41,156 nt of DNA from DAORHV01 sp964448405 (GTDB lineage Bacteria > Patescibacteriota > Gracilibacteria > Peribacterales > Peribacteraceae): positions 1-41,156 of the forward strand of contig CAYUVW010000014.1 of the NCBI GenBank assembly GCA_964448405.1. Direction: 5' to 3'. Shown here piece by piece: positions 22,212 to 29,781 of the stretch. Under the pieces are notes generated by a model. That model saw only the letters and a list, made by a program, of their open reading frames with translations. It was not told where the DNA came from and searched no databases. Numbering within the stretch: the stretch's first letter is position 1; the number at the start of each line of letters is the position of its first letter. Made by a program: the position numbers and the translations under genes.

Positions 22212-25200
22212 ATGGTGAATCCGGGCTTTTCCAGCCGACCGATTTACGGTGACGAGCCATCCGACCAGGAACCGCAAAAAGCAGCACCCGGCGGTCCTAT
22301 TCGCCAACCCATCCGCGTCCGCGTTCCACGTCAACATCGCCAGCATGCTACGGCTGCCATGAGCGGCTTCGCAGGCTGGTGGAAACGCCATATTTGGAAA
22401 GCGCGTTCTCGCAAAGAGTGGAAAATGTTGCTCCTGAAGATTGTTGCAAGCGGCACGACAATCGTTGTCGTTTCACTCGGACTACTGTGGTTCACGCTGC
22501 CGAACATCGATGATCCAACCACGCTCTTTGCCTCCCAGAGCACCGTCATTTTGGATCGGAACGGCGTGGAGTTGTACCGCCTCTTCTCTGAACAAGATCG
22601 TACGTATATCCCCGGAAGCCAAATCAGCAATTCCATTAAACAAGCGACTATCTCCATAGAAGACGAGCGCTTCTTCAGCCGCGGCAGCTGTTTCGACCTC
22701 ATCGGCTTCACGCGCGCCCTCTTGAGCCAAGCACTGCCCGGAGCAATGGTGCGCTCCGGCGGCTCCACGCTCACCCAGCAGTTCGCCGGCAACGCGATGG
22801 TGGGGCGCGAGCGCTCGCTCATTCGCAAGGTTCGCGAACTGATGTTGGCCTGCAAATTGGAACAAAAGTACGACAAAGACCAGCTCCTGGAGCTGTATTT
22901 GAACTGGATTCCCTACGGCAACAACGCGTATGGAATCGAACAGGCCGCGCGCAATTATTTCGGCACCGGCGCCAACAGCGTGACCGTTGCCCAGGCCGCG
23001 GCGCTTGCATCCATGCCGCAGCGTCCGTCGTACTTCAGCCCGTACGGGAAGAACGCACGCACGCAAGTCAGCGACCAGATTCTGCAGAAAATTTTGAGCG
23101 GCGAAATCACGACTGCGGCGCAAATTCCGGACGCCGGCGTGCGCATCGGTCTCATTGGCCAAGAAGTGGGATCCGGCGCAACAAAAGTCTATGTGGGCGG
23201 ACGCGCCGATCAGGTGCTGAAAAACATGTTGGAGCAGAAGATGATCAGCGAAGAGGAACACGCAACGGCTATAGCTGAATTGAAGAAGATGACGTTCCGT
23301 CCGGATCGCGACAATATCCGTGCGCCGCACTTCGTCTTGTCGGTCCAGAAGCAAATCCAGGAGTTGTTGGGCATCGATGAAAAACTGCTGCAGCAAGGCG
23401 GATTCCGCATTACCACGACATTGGATTGGAATTTGCAACAGGCCGCCGAAAAAACCGTGACTGATGCTAGTGAAGACATTGTAAAGCGTTTCGGCGCGCA
23501 CAATACGGCGCTCATGACACTCTCGACCAAGACGCGTGAAGTCTTGGCTTATGTTGGCAATACCGATTACAGCGATGAAGACCATGAGGGCAAGATCGAT
23601 ATGATCCGCTCTCCTCGTCAGCCTGGTTCAAGCTTTAAGGCATTCACCTACTTGTCTGCATTTGAGCAAGGATACTCACCGGGAACGGTGATGTACGATT
23701 TGCCGACCAAATTCGGTGAAGATGAGCCGCAAAACTTCGACGCCGGCTTCTGGGGGCTGACGACTATCCGCACCTCATTGGCAGGCTCACGCAACATTCC
23801 AGCGGTGAAGGCGTTCTTCTTGGGCGGCGGTGAAGAGCCGTTGCTCACGTTAGCATCGCGCATCGGTGTGACAACGCCCGCAGAATCGAAAGCGAAATCC
23901 CGCGAGACAAATAAGGACTACGACTACGGTTGGCCGCTCGCTATCGGCGCGGCTGAAGTGCCACTGTACGAAATGGTGCAGGGCTACGCCACCATTGCGG
24001 ATGGCGGAAAGTATTTGCCGCCGGTCACGATTCTGAAAATCACCGATGCCAGCGGCAACATCCGCTATGCCCACAAGCCCGAACAACCGCAGGACGTTGT
24101 GGATGCGCGCGTAGCCGCCATGGTCACATCGGTCTTGAGCGATGTCTCGGCGCGTCCGAATGAATACTGGCAGAGCATTTTGTCCGTGCCGGGCATTCAG
24201 GCCGCGGCCAAGACCGGCACCAGCAACAAATGCTTGGAGCGCGACACGAAGGGTGGCTGCACGCTGCGCCGCCCGGAAAGCACATGGACCATGGGCTACA
24301 CCCCGAACTTGGTCACCGGTGTTTGGGTAGGCAATGCCACCAGCCAATCGATGTTCGAGAAAGCCGACGGTCTGACGACTGCCGCCCCCATTTGGCACGA
24401 ATACATGATCGCCGCACATCGCAAACTCAACAACGTCACGACTGAGTTCTCGCTGCCGCCGAAGATTACCCAGCCGCTGCTATCCAAGCTTTCCGGCCAG
24501 TTGGCCAACGCTTGCACGCCGGTGGACTTGCGCAAGGCCGACCTATCGCTGGAGGAGCGAACTCCAACGCAAGAAGATGCTGCATGCGTGCTGCTGAAGG
24601 TGGACAAAGTAACCGGCTTGTTGGCCTCGCCTGCATGTCCGGCCGATGCCGTGGAGGAACGCGCGTTCTTCGTACCCGAAAGCGAACAGCCGACTCGCTG
24701 GCCCCTCTGGGAGCAAGCGGTGCAGGAGTGGGCCAAGGAAGAAATGATGAAGTGGAATGCCAACGAAACGCACTCCGGCTCCAAGTTGCCGCTCCCCTTG
24801 CCACCCACCTCTCAGTGCGACCCGGCACTGACGCCAGGCCGCCTGGAGAAGCCAAGCGTACAGCTGCTCACGCCGTCGGGAGGTTCGTCGGTACCGTATC
24901 CGTCGTTCCGTCCGAAGATCAAAATCGTGGCCCGCGCCGACGTTAAGGAAGTGAAATACTTTGTGGATGACAAACAGGTCACCGTGCTCAGCGAGGCTCC
25001 GTTCGACGGTGCCGTGCGCGTGCCGCGCTCCATCGATTCAACCGGCACGCACACGCTGAAGGTAGTCATTACCGATGCGTACTTCAATACCGCCGAAGAC
25101 AGTGTGAGTTTCATCTTCGAGGACGACGCCGACCTTCCGCGCGTTCGCTTTGTGCCGGAAGTCGAGAGCGTGTCCATGCCAGTCGGATCCGAGATCGTTC

Positions 25201-25406
25201 TGAATGTGGAAGCTGAAGATGCAGGCGGCATTGAGCGCGTGGAGTTCTATATGGACGGCCAACTTCTTACCGTAAAGCGCACCGCCCCGTACCAGCTTCA
25301 ATACACGCTGAAGGAAGCCGCCGGTCCGCATCTCATCCGCGCGGTGGCACGCGACACGGCTGGCAACGAAGGCGAGGCGGAGTTGCAGCTGAACATTACG
25401 TTCTAG
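22212..25406 (+). CDS. Bifunctional penicillin-binding protein (class A) with Ig-like tail
   Basis: 1064 residues. A cytoplasmic N-terminus (1-70, Arg/Lys-rich) and one helix (about 72-95) anchor it. The GT51 glycosyltransferase domain has Glu150 in IEDERFF, then STLTQQFAGNAMV and LNWIPYGNNAYGIEQAARNYFG. The transpeptidase motifs are SSFK from residue 473, SRN from 526 and KTGTS from 667. Two Ig-like domains follow at about 880-973 and 976-1064. It makes and cross-links glycan strands outside the membrane. It is much like the truncated PBP at the left edge, which lacks the Ig tail. Both are complete in catalytic residues. Confidence 0.95.
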   Translation: MVNPGFSSRPIYGDEPSDQEPQKAAPGGPIRQPIRVRVPRQHRQHATAAMSGFAGWWKRHIWKARSRKEWKMLLLKIVASGTTIVVVSLGLLWFTLPNIDDPTTLFASQSTVILDRNGVELYRLFSEQDRTYIPGSQISNSIKQATISIEDERFFSRGSCFDLIGFTRALLSQALPGAMVRSGGSTLTQQFAGNAMVGRERSLIRKVRELMLACKLEQKYDKDQLLELYLNWIPYGNNAYGIEQAARNYFGTGANSVTVAQAAALASMPQRPSYFSPYGKNARTQVSDQILQKILSGEITTAAQIPDAGVRIGLIGQEVGSGATKVYVGGRADQVLKNMLEQKMISEEEHATAIAELKKMTFRPDRDNIRAPHFVLSVQKQIQELLGIDEKLLQQGGFRITTTLDWNLQQAAEKTVTDASEDIVKRFGAHNTALMTLSTKTREVLAYVGNTDYSDEDHEGKIDMIRSPRQPGSSFKAFTYLSAFEQGYSPGTVMYDLPTKFGEDEPQNFDAGFWGLTTIRTSLAGSRNIPAVKAFFLGGGEEPLLTLASRIGVTTPAESKAKSRETNKDYDYGWPLAIGAAEVPLYEMVQGYATIADGGKYLPPVTILKITDASGNIRYAHKPEQPQDVVDARVAAMVTSVLSDVSARPNEYWQSILSVPGIQAAAKTGTSNKCLERDTKGGCTLRRPESTWTMGYTPNLVTGVWVGNATSQSMFEKADGLTTAAPIWHEYMIAAHRKLNNVTTEFSLPPKITQPLLSKLSGQLANACTPVDLRKADLSLEERTPTQEDAACVLLKVDKVTGLLASPACPADAVEERAFFVPESEQPTRWPLWEQAVQEWAKEEMMKWNANETHSGSKLPLPLPPTSQCDPALTPGRLEKPSVQLLTPSGGSSVPYPSFRPKIKIVARADVKEVKYFVDDKQVTVLSEAPFDGAVRVPRSIDSTGTHTLKVVITDAYFNTAEDSVSFIFEDDADLPRVRFVPEVESVSMPVGSEIVLNVEAEDAGGIERVEFYMDGQLLTVKRTAPYQLQYTLKEAAGPHLIRAVARDTAGNEGEAELQLNITF

Positions 25407-25423
25407 CCTGAAGAATTTGACGA

Positions 25424-25441
25424 TAGAACATGGTGGTTCTA
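25424..25441. repeat. 6-bp inverted repeat at promoter of sulfotransferase-like gene
   Basis: TAGAAC and GTTCTA flank a 6-nt loop; the right arm runs into the -10 box of the next gene (25440-25445). It could be an operator or a weak hairpin. Confidence 0.4.
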
Positions 25442-25445
25442 GGCT
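25440..25445 (+). promoter_or_regulatory. -10 box TAGGCT, leaderless sulfotransferase-like gene
   Basis: Ends 9 nt before the ATG at 25455. Confidence 0.5.
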
Positions 25446-25454
25446 CAGAAGCTA

Positions 25455-26258
25455 ATGAGTGAGAAGTCCGCGCCACCTGAAAAAAGGGTCTGGCTCTGGG
25501 GGCATCCGCGTTGCCGATCGACGGCGATCGAGCGCGCCATGATGGAGCGCAAAGACATGACGGTCATCGAGCCGACGGAGCCGTTCATTAATTTGTATTA
25601 CAACGGACCGGAGCGTCGCAGCGACCGCAATCTACACGCTGAAACAGCGGTGAAACCTTGGCGTCTGCAGAGCATTGTAAAACTCATGCTGGCCAATGTG
25701 CTGACGCCGTACGCCTTCAGTAAAAACATGGCCTACTACCTCGATGATCGTTTCGATGCCGTGAACACAAAGACTCTGCTGCAAAGCGGAATCAATACGT
25801 TCATTATCCGTGATCCGCGCGCGGCACTCCCGTCACACTACAAAGAAGATCACGACTTTAACAAAGAGGAGGCAGGATACGTTCATTTACGGAAATTATT
25901 CGACATTGTCACCGGGCAGTTGGGGCAGCCACCCATTGTCATCGACGGCGACAATTTCTGCCGACAGCCGGAAGTGATGATGCGCGCCTTCTGCCAAGCC
26001 GTTGGTATCCCCTACGACTCCGGCGCAATGACATGGGAAGCGGGACAAGTAAAATCGTTCGATGGGTATGCCGGTTGGACCGAGGCTGTAGAGGCTTCGA
26101 AAGGCTTCCTAAAACCACCGGACGAATTCCCAGATTTGGCAAAATACCCGCCGCATATCGCCCAGTGGACGGAGTTGTTCCGAAAAGACTACGAATATTT
26201 GCTGCAATACGAAATCAAACCTGTAACGGATGTACAGCCAAAGCCCCCCGGCGGATGA
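25455..26258 (+). CDS. Sulfotransferase-like protein
   Basis: 267 residues. WGHPRCRSTAIERAM near residue 15 fits the 5'-phosphosulfate-binding loop of PAPS-dependent sulfotransferases, and FIIRDPRAALPSHYKE near residue 116 fits the 3'-phosphate-binding motif with its Arg and Ser. The rest is helical, as in this fold. Such enzymes move sulfate from PAPS to sugars, lipids or small molecules; the substrate here is unknown. No signal peptide, so cytoplasmic. The PAPS synthesis genes are not in this window. The last codons overlap a strong GC-rich hairpin. Confidence 0.72.
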   Translation: MSEKSAPPEKRVWLWGHPRCRSTAIERAMMERKDMTVIEPTEPFINLYYNGPERRSDRNLHAETAVKPWRLQSIVKLMLANVLTPYAFSKNMAYYLDDRFDAVNTKTLLQSGINTFIIRDPRAALPSHYKEDHDFNKEEAGYVHLRKLFDIVTGQLGQPPIVIDGDNFCRQPEVMMRAFCQAVGIPYDSGAMTWEAGQVKSFDGYAGWTEAVEASKGFLKPPDEFPDLAKYPPHIAQWTELFRKDYEYLLQYEIKPVTDVQPKPPGG

Positions 26259-26275
26259 ATCCGAGGGGGGCGGGC
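26242..26275. repeat. GC-rich hairpin across convergent gene ends
   Basis: Six C pair with six G (26244-26249 with 26265-26270), and an inner CGGAT/ATCCG stem closes a short loop; the TGA stop of the sulfotransferase-like gene lies in the loop. There is no T-run on either strand, so it is not a canonical intrinsic terminator. Confidence 0.5.
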
Positions 26276-26290
26276 TGCAGCACGAATTGT

Positions 26291-26626
26291 TCATGGTTGC
26301 GGCTGCTCGGGGGCATGGAAGCTCAGCAAGATGACGGCTGCAATAGCGCAGACGATGCCCAGTGCCTGTTGCCAGGTCAGGGTTTCGTCATACGCCAAGT
26401 AGCCGACGACCACTGCGCCAACGGCAACAAGCACGCCCACGGTGGGGGTAGCAGAGCCGAGCGGGATGTACTGGCATACGAGGCAGAAGCCCACGTAGCC
26501 AATCCCGCCCAACAGGGCGACCACCAACAGGAGCCAATTGCTGCCGTTATGCTTCGCCCACTTGTAGGCCAAGCCGTCGCAAACGATGAACATCGCCGCG
26601 CTGCCCAAAATCACGAACCACTTCAT
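26291..26626 (-). CDS. SMR/EamA-like small membrane transporter
   Basis: 111 residues with four helices, the size and layout of small multidrug resistance (SMR) proteins. The second helix segment YVGFCLVCQYIPLGSATP and the ending AAVILLSF match this group. The catalytic Glu of canonical SMR proteins in helix 1 is not in its usual place; Asp in VCDGLAYKWAK may stand in. Substrate unknown. The ATG is preceded by GAGGTG about 5 nt upstream, one of the few Shine-Dalgarno-like sequences in the window, so this gene may start by the standard route. The start at 26626 leaves out an unneeded N-terminal extension. Confidence 0.7.
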   Translation of the reverse strand: MKWFVILGSAAMFIVCDGLAYKWAKHNGSNWLLLVVALLGGIGYVGFCLVCQYIPLGSATPTVGVLVAVGAVVVGYLAYDETLTWQQALGIVCAIAAVILLSFHAPEQPQP

Positions 26627-26735
26627 GGGAACACCTCGTGAGAATGAAGACGCGGCGAACCGCGCTGAAGCCAAAGACCAGTCCACCCGTTGCCAGGTGG
26701 CCGACTATGACAGCGAACATTCATGCCAATGTCAA

Positions 26736-28502
26736 TTACGCAGCCTTTTCACGGTTGTTATACGCCTCCCACAACTGCTTCATTCTGCCCTCCTTTCCGA
26801 TGAGCTCCTTGAGTGTTCCGCGCTGCAGCAGCCGGCCGTTCTCGAACACGTAGACCTCTTCGAACAACTCGAGCAGGTGCAACTTGTGGATGGACGAGAT
26901 GATGCAGCGTTCGGCGAAACGCTCCAGGAGATTCTTGTAGATCTTCAGTTCGTTGGTGGAATCCACCGAGCTGGTCGGTTCGTCGAGCAGAATAATGTCG
27001 CTGCGCTTGGCGGCGAAGAATCCGCGCGCCAACGCCAGGCGCTGCTTTTCGCCACCGGAAAGATTCACGCCTTTCTCGGCAGTGTTCGTCTGCAGGCCGT
27101 GCGGCAGTTTCTCCAGTGTGGAGTCGAAGCACGCCAGGCGCACGTCATCCATGACTTCCGCGTTGGTCTGCTCGGTATCCATGGTGATGTTGTACTCGAT
27201 GGTGTTCTCGAAAATTTCCGGCTCCTGCGGAATGAGGGTGACTGTGGAACCAACGTCCTTCAGTCCGTGTGCAAGCGGTTTTTCATCGCAGGTGACCACG
27301 GCGTTATCCGGCGAATGCAAGCCGCGGATGAGCGCCATGAGTGTGGATTTTCCGCTGCCGCTTTCCCCCACGAACGCGATTTTCGATCGGCGCCCAAGCG
27401 TGACCGACACGTCGCGTAAGTGATGCTCGCGCTTCTCTTCGTCTTTGTAGACGAAATCCAAATGCTGGATATCGATGGTCCTCCAGTCTTTGGGCAACGC
27501 GCAACCGCCATGGTAGTCGGCACTGACGGCTTGCAAAATCGGATTGACCGCACGCAGGTCGGCGTACTGCTGCACGGTGCCCGAATACTTCCAGGCGAAC
27601 GTGAAAAACGCACCGCTGATTTTCTGCAGATATTCGTAGAGCATGAAGAACGTGCCGGCCAGCGGCACCACGCCGAAGCCGATGGTGGAGTACGCGTACC
27701 AGCCCAGTACGATGACGGTCATGGACGACATGACGATGGTGGCCAGAAACCACTTCCATTCATTGAGCACGGCCTCGCGTCGGGCAATTGGCAGATAGTG
27801 CGACATGCGCTGCCACAGCTCGCTACGCGTAAGTTGCTCCAGGCGCAGCGTGATCACGGTGGTGATATTCGTAAGGTAATCGTGCAACGCCGAAGCCACG
27901 AAATGTTCCTTGGCGTTTACCTGGTCGTAAATCGGCAGCAATACGCGATCGAACAAGAAGACGATGGAGAGGGCGCCCACGCAGACGCACACTGCGATGA
28001 GTGCCGCCTGCGGCATAATGATGGTAAGTGCGATAACAGCCACCACCGGACGCAGCAACATTTCGATCAACTGATAGGAATTTTCGGCAAAATCGTTCAG
28101 CGCGCGCGTCGCCTTGGCGATGCGGTTGATGGTCTGACCAGAGTGATTCTGCTTGTGCCACTGCACCGGCAAACTCGTAATGACGTTGAACAAGTGATCC
28201 TTGAAGTCATTGCGGGCATGGAACGCATTCAGGCGCTCGATCACGCGAGCGGGACCGTGGAACACCCAGAACGCCACGTTAATGCCAATGACCAGCGACA
28301 AGTAGAAGAGAACGCGGTGTAGGCCGCCGGAACCGGCCATGGAAGCCTCTTGCACGCTGTTCAGCACCATACCAATAACGTACGGTTCGAACAGATAGAC
28401 GATGTTGGCGGCAATCAACAAACCGACGTAGAGCACCACCTGCTTCCGCCGTCCGGCTGAGTATTTCCACGTGGCCGATGCGAGTGCCCAGAAAACCTTC
28501 AT
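26736..28502 (-). CDS. ABC exporter, fused permease and ATPase
   Basis: 588 residues. Residues about 1-320 are a six-helix ABC membrane domain; the ATPase follows. Walker A is GESGSGKST with Lys at 385, the signature LSGGEKQR at about 481 and Walker B IILLDEPTSSVDS at about 504, then the H-loop His in SSIHKLHL. All catalytic residues are present. As a half-transporter it should act as a dimer. Substrate unknown; candidates include lipids, peptides or drugs. The gene has a TATACT box 19 nt before the ATG overlapped by an 18-bp palindrome, a possible operator. Confidence 0.93.
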   Translation of the reverse strand: MKVFWALASATWKYSAGRRKQVVLYVGLLIAANIVYLFEPYVIGMVLNSVQEASMAGSGGLHRVLFYLSLVIGINVAFWVFHGPARVIERLNAFHARNDFKDHLFNVITSLPVQWHKQNHSGQTINRIAKATRALNDFAENSYQLIEMLLRPVVAVIALTIIMPQAALIAVCVCVGALSIVFLFDRVLLPIYDQVNAKEHFVASALHDYLTNITTVITLRLEQLTRSELWQRMSHYLPIARREAVLNEWKWFLATIVMSSMTVIVLGWYAYSTIGFGVVPLAGTFFMLYEYLQKISGAFFTFAWKYSGTVQQYADLRAVNPILQAVSADYHGGCALPKDWRTIDIQHLDFVYKDEEKREHHLRDVSVTLGRRSKIAFVGESGSGKSTLMALIRGLHSPDNAVVTCDEKPLAHGLKDVGSTVTLIPQEPEIFENTIEYNITMDTEQTNAEVMDDVRLACFDSTLEKLPHGLQTNTAEKGVNLSGGEKQRLALARGFFAAKRSDIILLDEPTSSVDSTNELKIYKNLLERFAERCIISSIHKLHLLELFEEVYVFENGRLLQRGTLKELIGKEGRMKQLWEAYNNREKAA

Positions 28503-28507
28503 GAAAG

Positions 28508-28525
28508 TACTTTAGACCTAAAGTA
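28508..28525. promoter_or_regulatory. 18-bp palindrome overlapping ABC exporter promoter
   Basis: TACTTTAG and CTAAAGTA mirror each other with AC between. The palindrome covers the TSS region and overlaps the -10 box TATACT (28522-28527). This is the usual position of a repressor operator. Confidence 0.5.
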
Positions 28526-28527
28526 TA
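28522..28527 (-). promoter_or_regulatory. -10 box TATACT of ABC exporter
   Basis: Ends 19 nt before the ATG at 28502, giving a leader of about 12 nt formed mostly by the palindrome. Confidence 0.6.
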
Positions 28528-28617
28528 GAATGTGGGAGAACGGGATGCTAGTCCTGCATTCAAAGCCACTGCAAGCAGTTCTAAGAGATTTGTCGGCAAA
28601 CTCGCACGTGCGCCCGG

Positions 28618-28700
28618 AGTCCAAGGAGTCCAAAGAAACCGACGAAGCCGAGGAGCAGGGCTCCTTGGACTCTTTGGAATCCTTGGTTTCTTTAGTTTCC
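28618..28700. repeat. Imperfect inverted-repeat cluster between yebC and ABC exporter
   Basis: The 11-nt stretch at 28618-28628 is exactly inverted at 28661-28671, and 28630-28636 is inverted at 28671-28677. AAGAAACC/GGTTTCTT pairs (28633-28640 with 28685-28692) add to it. Several alternative hairpins can form. It lies in the 220-nt gap after the yebC stop. No coding gene is convincing here; open frames through it give low-complexity Lys/Ser/Glu peptides. Confidence 0.55.
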
Positions 28701-28722
28701 CTACAGGCCTCTCTCGCTACGC

Positions 28723-29478
28723 CTAGCCCGCCACTCGTGCATTCGTATGCACCTCCGACACATCGTCGTCTTCTTCCAAAAGGTGCATAAGGCGCTCGAC
28801 TTTTTCCCACGTAGCGGCGTCCACATCGGCATGTTGCTTGGCAACGTACTGCAGTCCGGCCGATTCGATCGTGAGATGTTTCGCCTTCAGGAAATCGCGC
28901 ACCTTCTGCCAACCGGTCGGATCGGTGACGACCTGCAGGTGTTCGTTGCTGGCCGAGAAATCCTCAGCACCTTGGTCAATCAGTTCCAACTCCAAATTTT
29001 CCAGCTGCTCGGGAGTGGGAATGACGGCTCCCAGACCCGCCTCTCCCCCGCCGGCCACCACCACGCCCTTGCGCTCGAACATCCACAGCACCGAGCCGTT
29101 GCCGGCAAAACGGCCGCCGTTTTTATCCAGAATGGTCTTCACGTTGGAAAGCGTGCGATTCTTATTATCCGTAAGTCCCTCCAAAATGAATGCCGCACCG
29201 CCGGGACCGTACGCTTCGTACGTCACTTCCTGCATGGCCTCGCCTTTCAGTGCGCCGGTTCCTTTCTTGATGGCACGTTCAATGTTGGCATTCGGCACGC
29301 TCTCGGCTTTGGCCGCGTCAATGAGTCCGCGCAAGCGCACGTTCGCCGAAGGATCGCCGCCGCCCTCGCGCGCTGCGATTTCAATCAAGCGGGCGTACTT
29401 GGTGTACACCTTGCCGCGCTTGGCGTCCTGCGCACCTTTGCGCACCCGAATGTTGGCCCATTTGGAATGACCTGACAT
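28723..29478 (-). CDS. yebC: YebC/PmpR family protein
   Basis: 251 residues, the usual length. It opens with MSGHSKWANIRVRKGAQDAKRG, the family signature, followed by the helical domain I and the two alpha/beta domains. YebC-type proteins act as regulators of transcription or assist translation of proline stretches. The start is fixed by the signature, and a TACAAT box with TGC ends 6 nt upstream. The gene is alone; an inverted-repeat cluster follows. Confidence 0.96.
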   Translation of the reverse strand: MSGHSKWANIRVRKGAQDAKRGKVYTKYARLIEIAAREGGGDPSANVRLRGLIDAAKAESVPNANIERAIKKGTGALKGEAMQEVTYEAYGPGGAAFILEGLTDNKNRTLSNVKTILDKNGGRFAGNGSVLWMFERKGVVVAGGGEAGLGAVIPTPEQLENLELELIDQGAEDFSASNEHLQVVTDPTGWQKVRDFLKAKHLTIESAGLQYVAKQHADVDAATWEKVERLMHLLEEDDDVSEVHTNARVAG

Positions 29479-29484
29479 GCCCGG

Positions 29485-29490
29485 ATTGTA
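29485..29490 (-). promoter_or_regulatory. Extended -10 box (TGC-TACAAT), leaderless yebC
   Basis: Ends 6 nt before the ATG at 29478. The family signature fixes this start independently, so it is one of the best proofs of leaderless spacing. Confidence 0.75.
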
Positions 29491-29500
29491 GCATGACCGA

Positions 29501-29767
29501 TTACACCTTCTGACACTTGATATCGCCCAGGGTGCCGTCTTCGTTCAGAGTGACGATTACCCCGACAAAACCATAGTCTTGTCGCAAGAGGGCAGTGTAC
29601 TCACGAATCACATCTCCTGTCTGTAACGGGCAATCCGGCAGCATTTCGGCGTGCACGGTGGCGCTGTTAAATTTCGCCCGACAGAATGCCGTGGCCGCAT
29701 CGACGATTTGCGATGCGAATTTATCGGCGACTTCTTTGGCCGATGGAGGGAGGGAAGGATGTTCCAT
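29501..29767 (-). CDS. Small unknown protein downstream of giant protease gene
   Basis: 88 residues, no membrane helix, not recognised. The first 40 residues are helical with a Cys (ATAFCRAKFNSATVHAEML), and the rest is likely beta (GFVGVIVTLNEDGTLGDIKCQKV). It starts 14 nt after the giant gene and has no promoter of its own, so it is the third gene of that operon. Small proteins next to cysteine proteases are sometimes inhibitors; that is only an idea here. No Shine-Dalgarno sequence is visible. Confidence 0.65.
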   Translation of the reverse strand: MEHPSLPPSAKEVADKFASQIVDAATAFCRAKFNSATVHAEMLPDCPLQTGDVIREYTALLRQDYGFVGVIVTLNEDGTLGDIKCQKV

Positions 29768-29781
29768 ATGCGCAGGAAAAA

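Noticed and set aside
26242..26275. Bidirectional intrinsic terminator
   Set aside because: Strong stem, but no T-run on either strand; kept only as a hairpin.
28499..28912. Open frames through the repeat gap between yebC and the ABC gene
   Set aside because: Low-complexity Lys/Ser/Glu peptide created by the repeats; no promoter or start signal.
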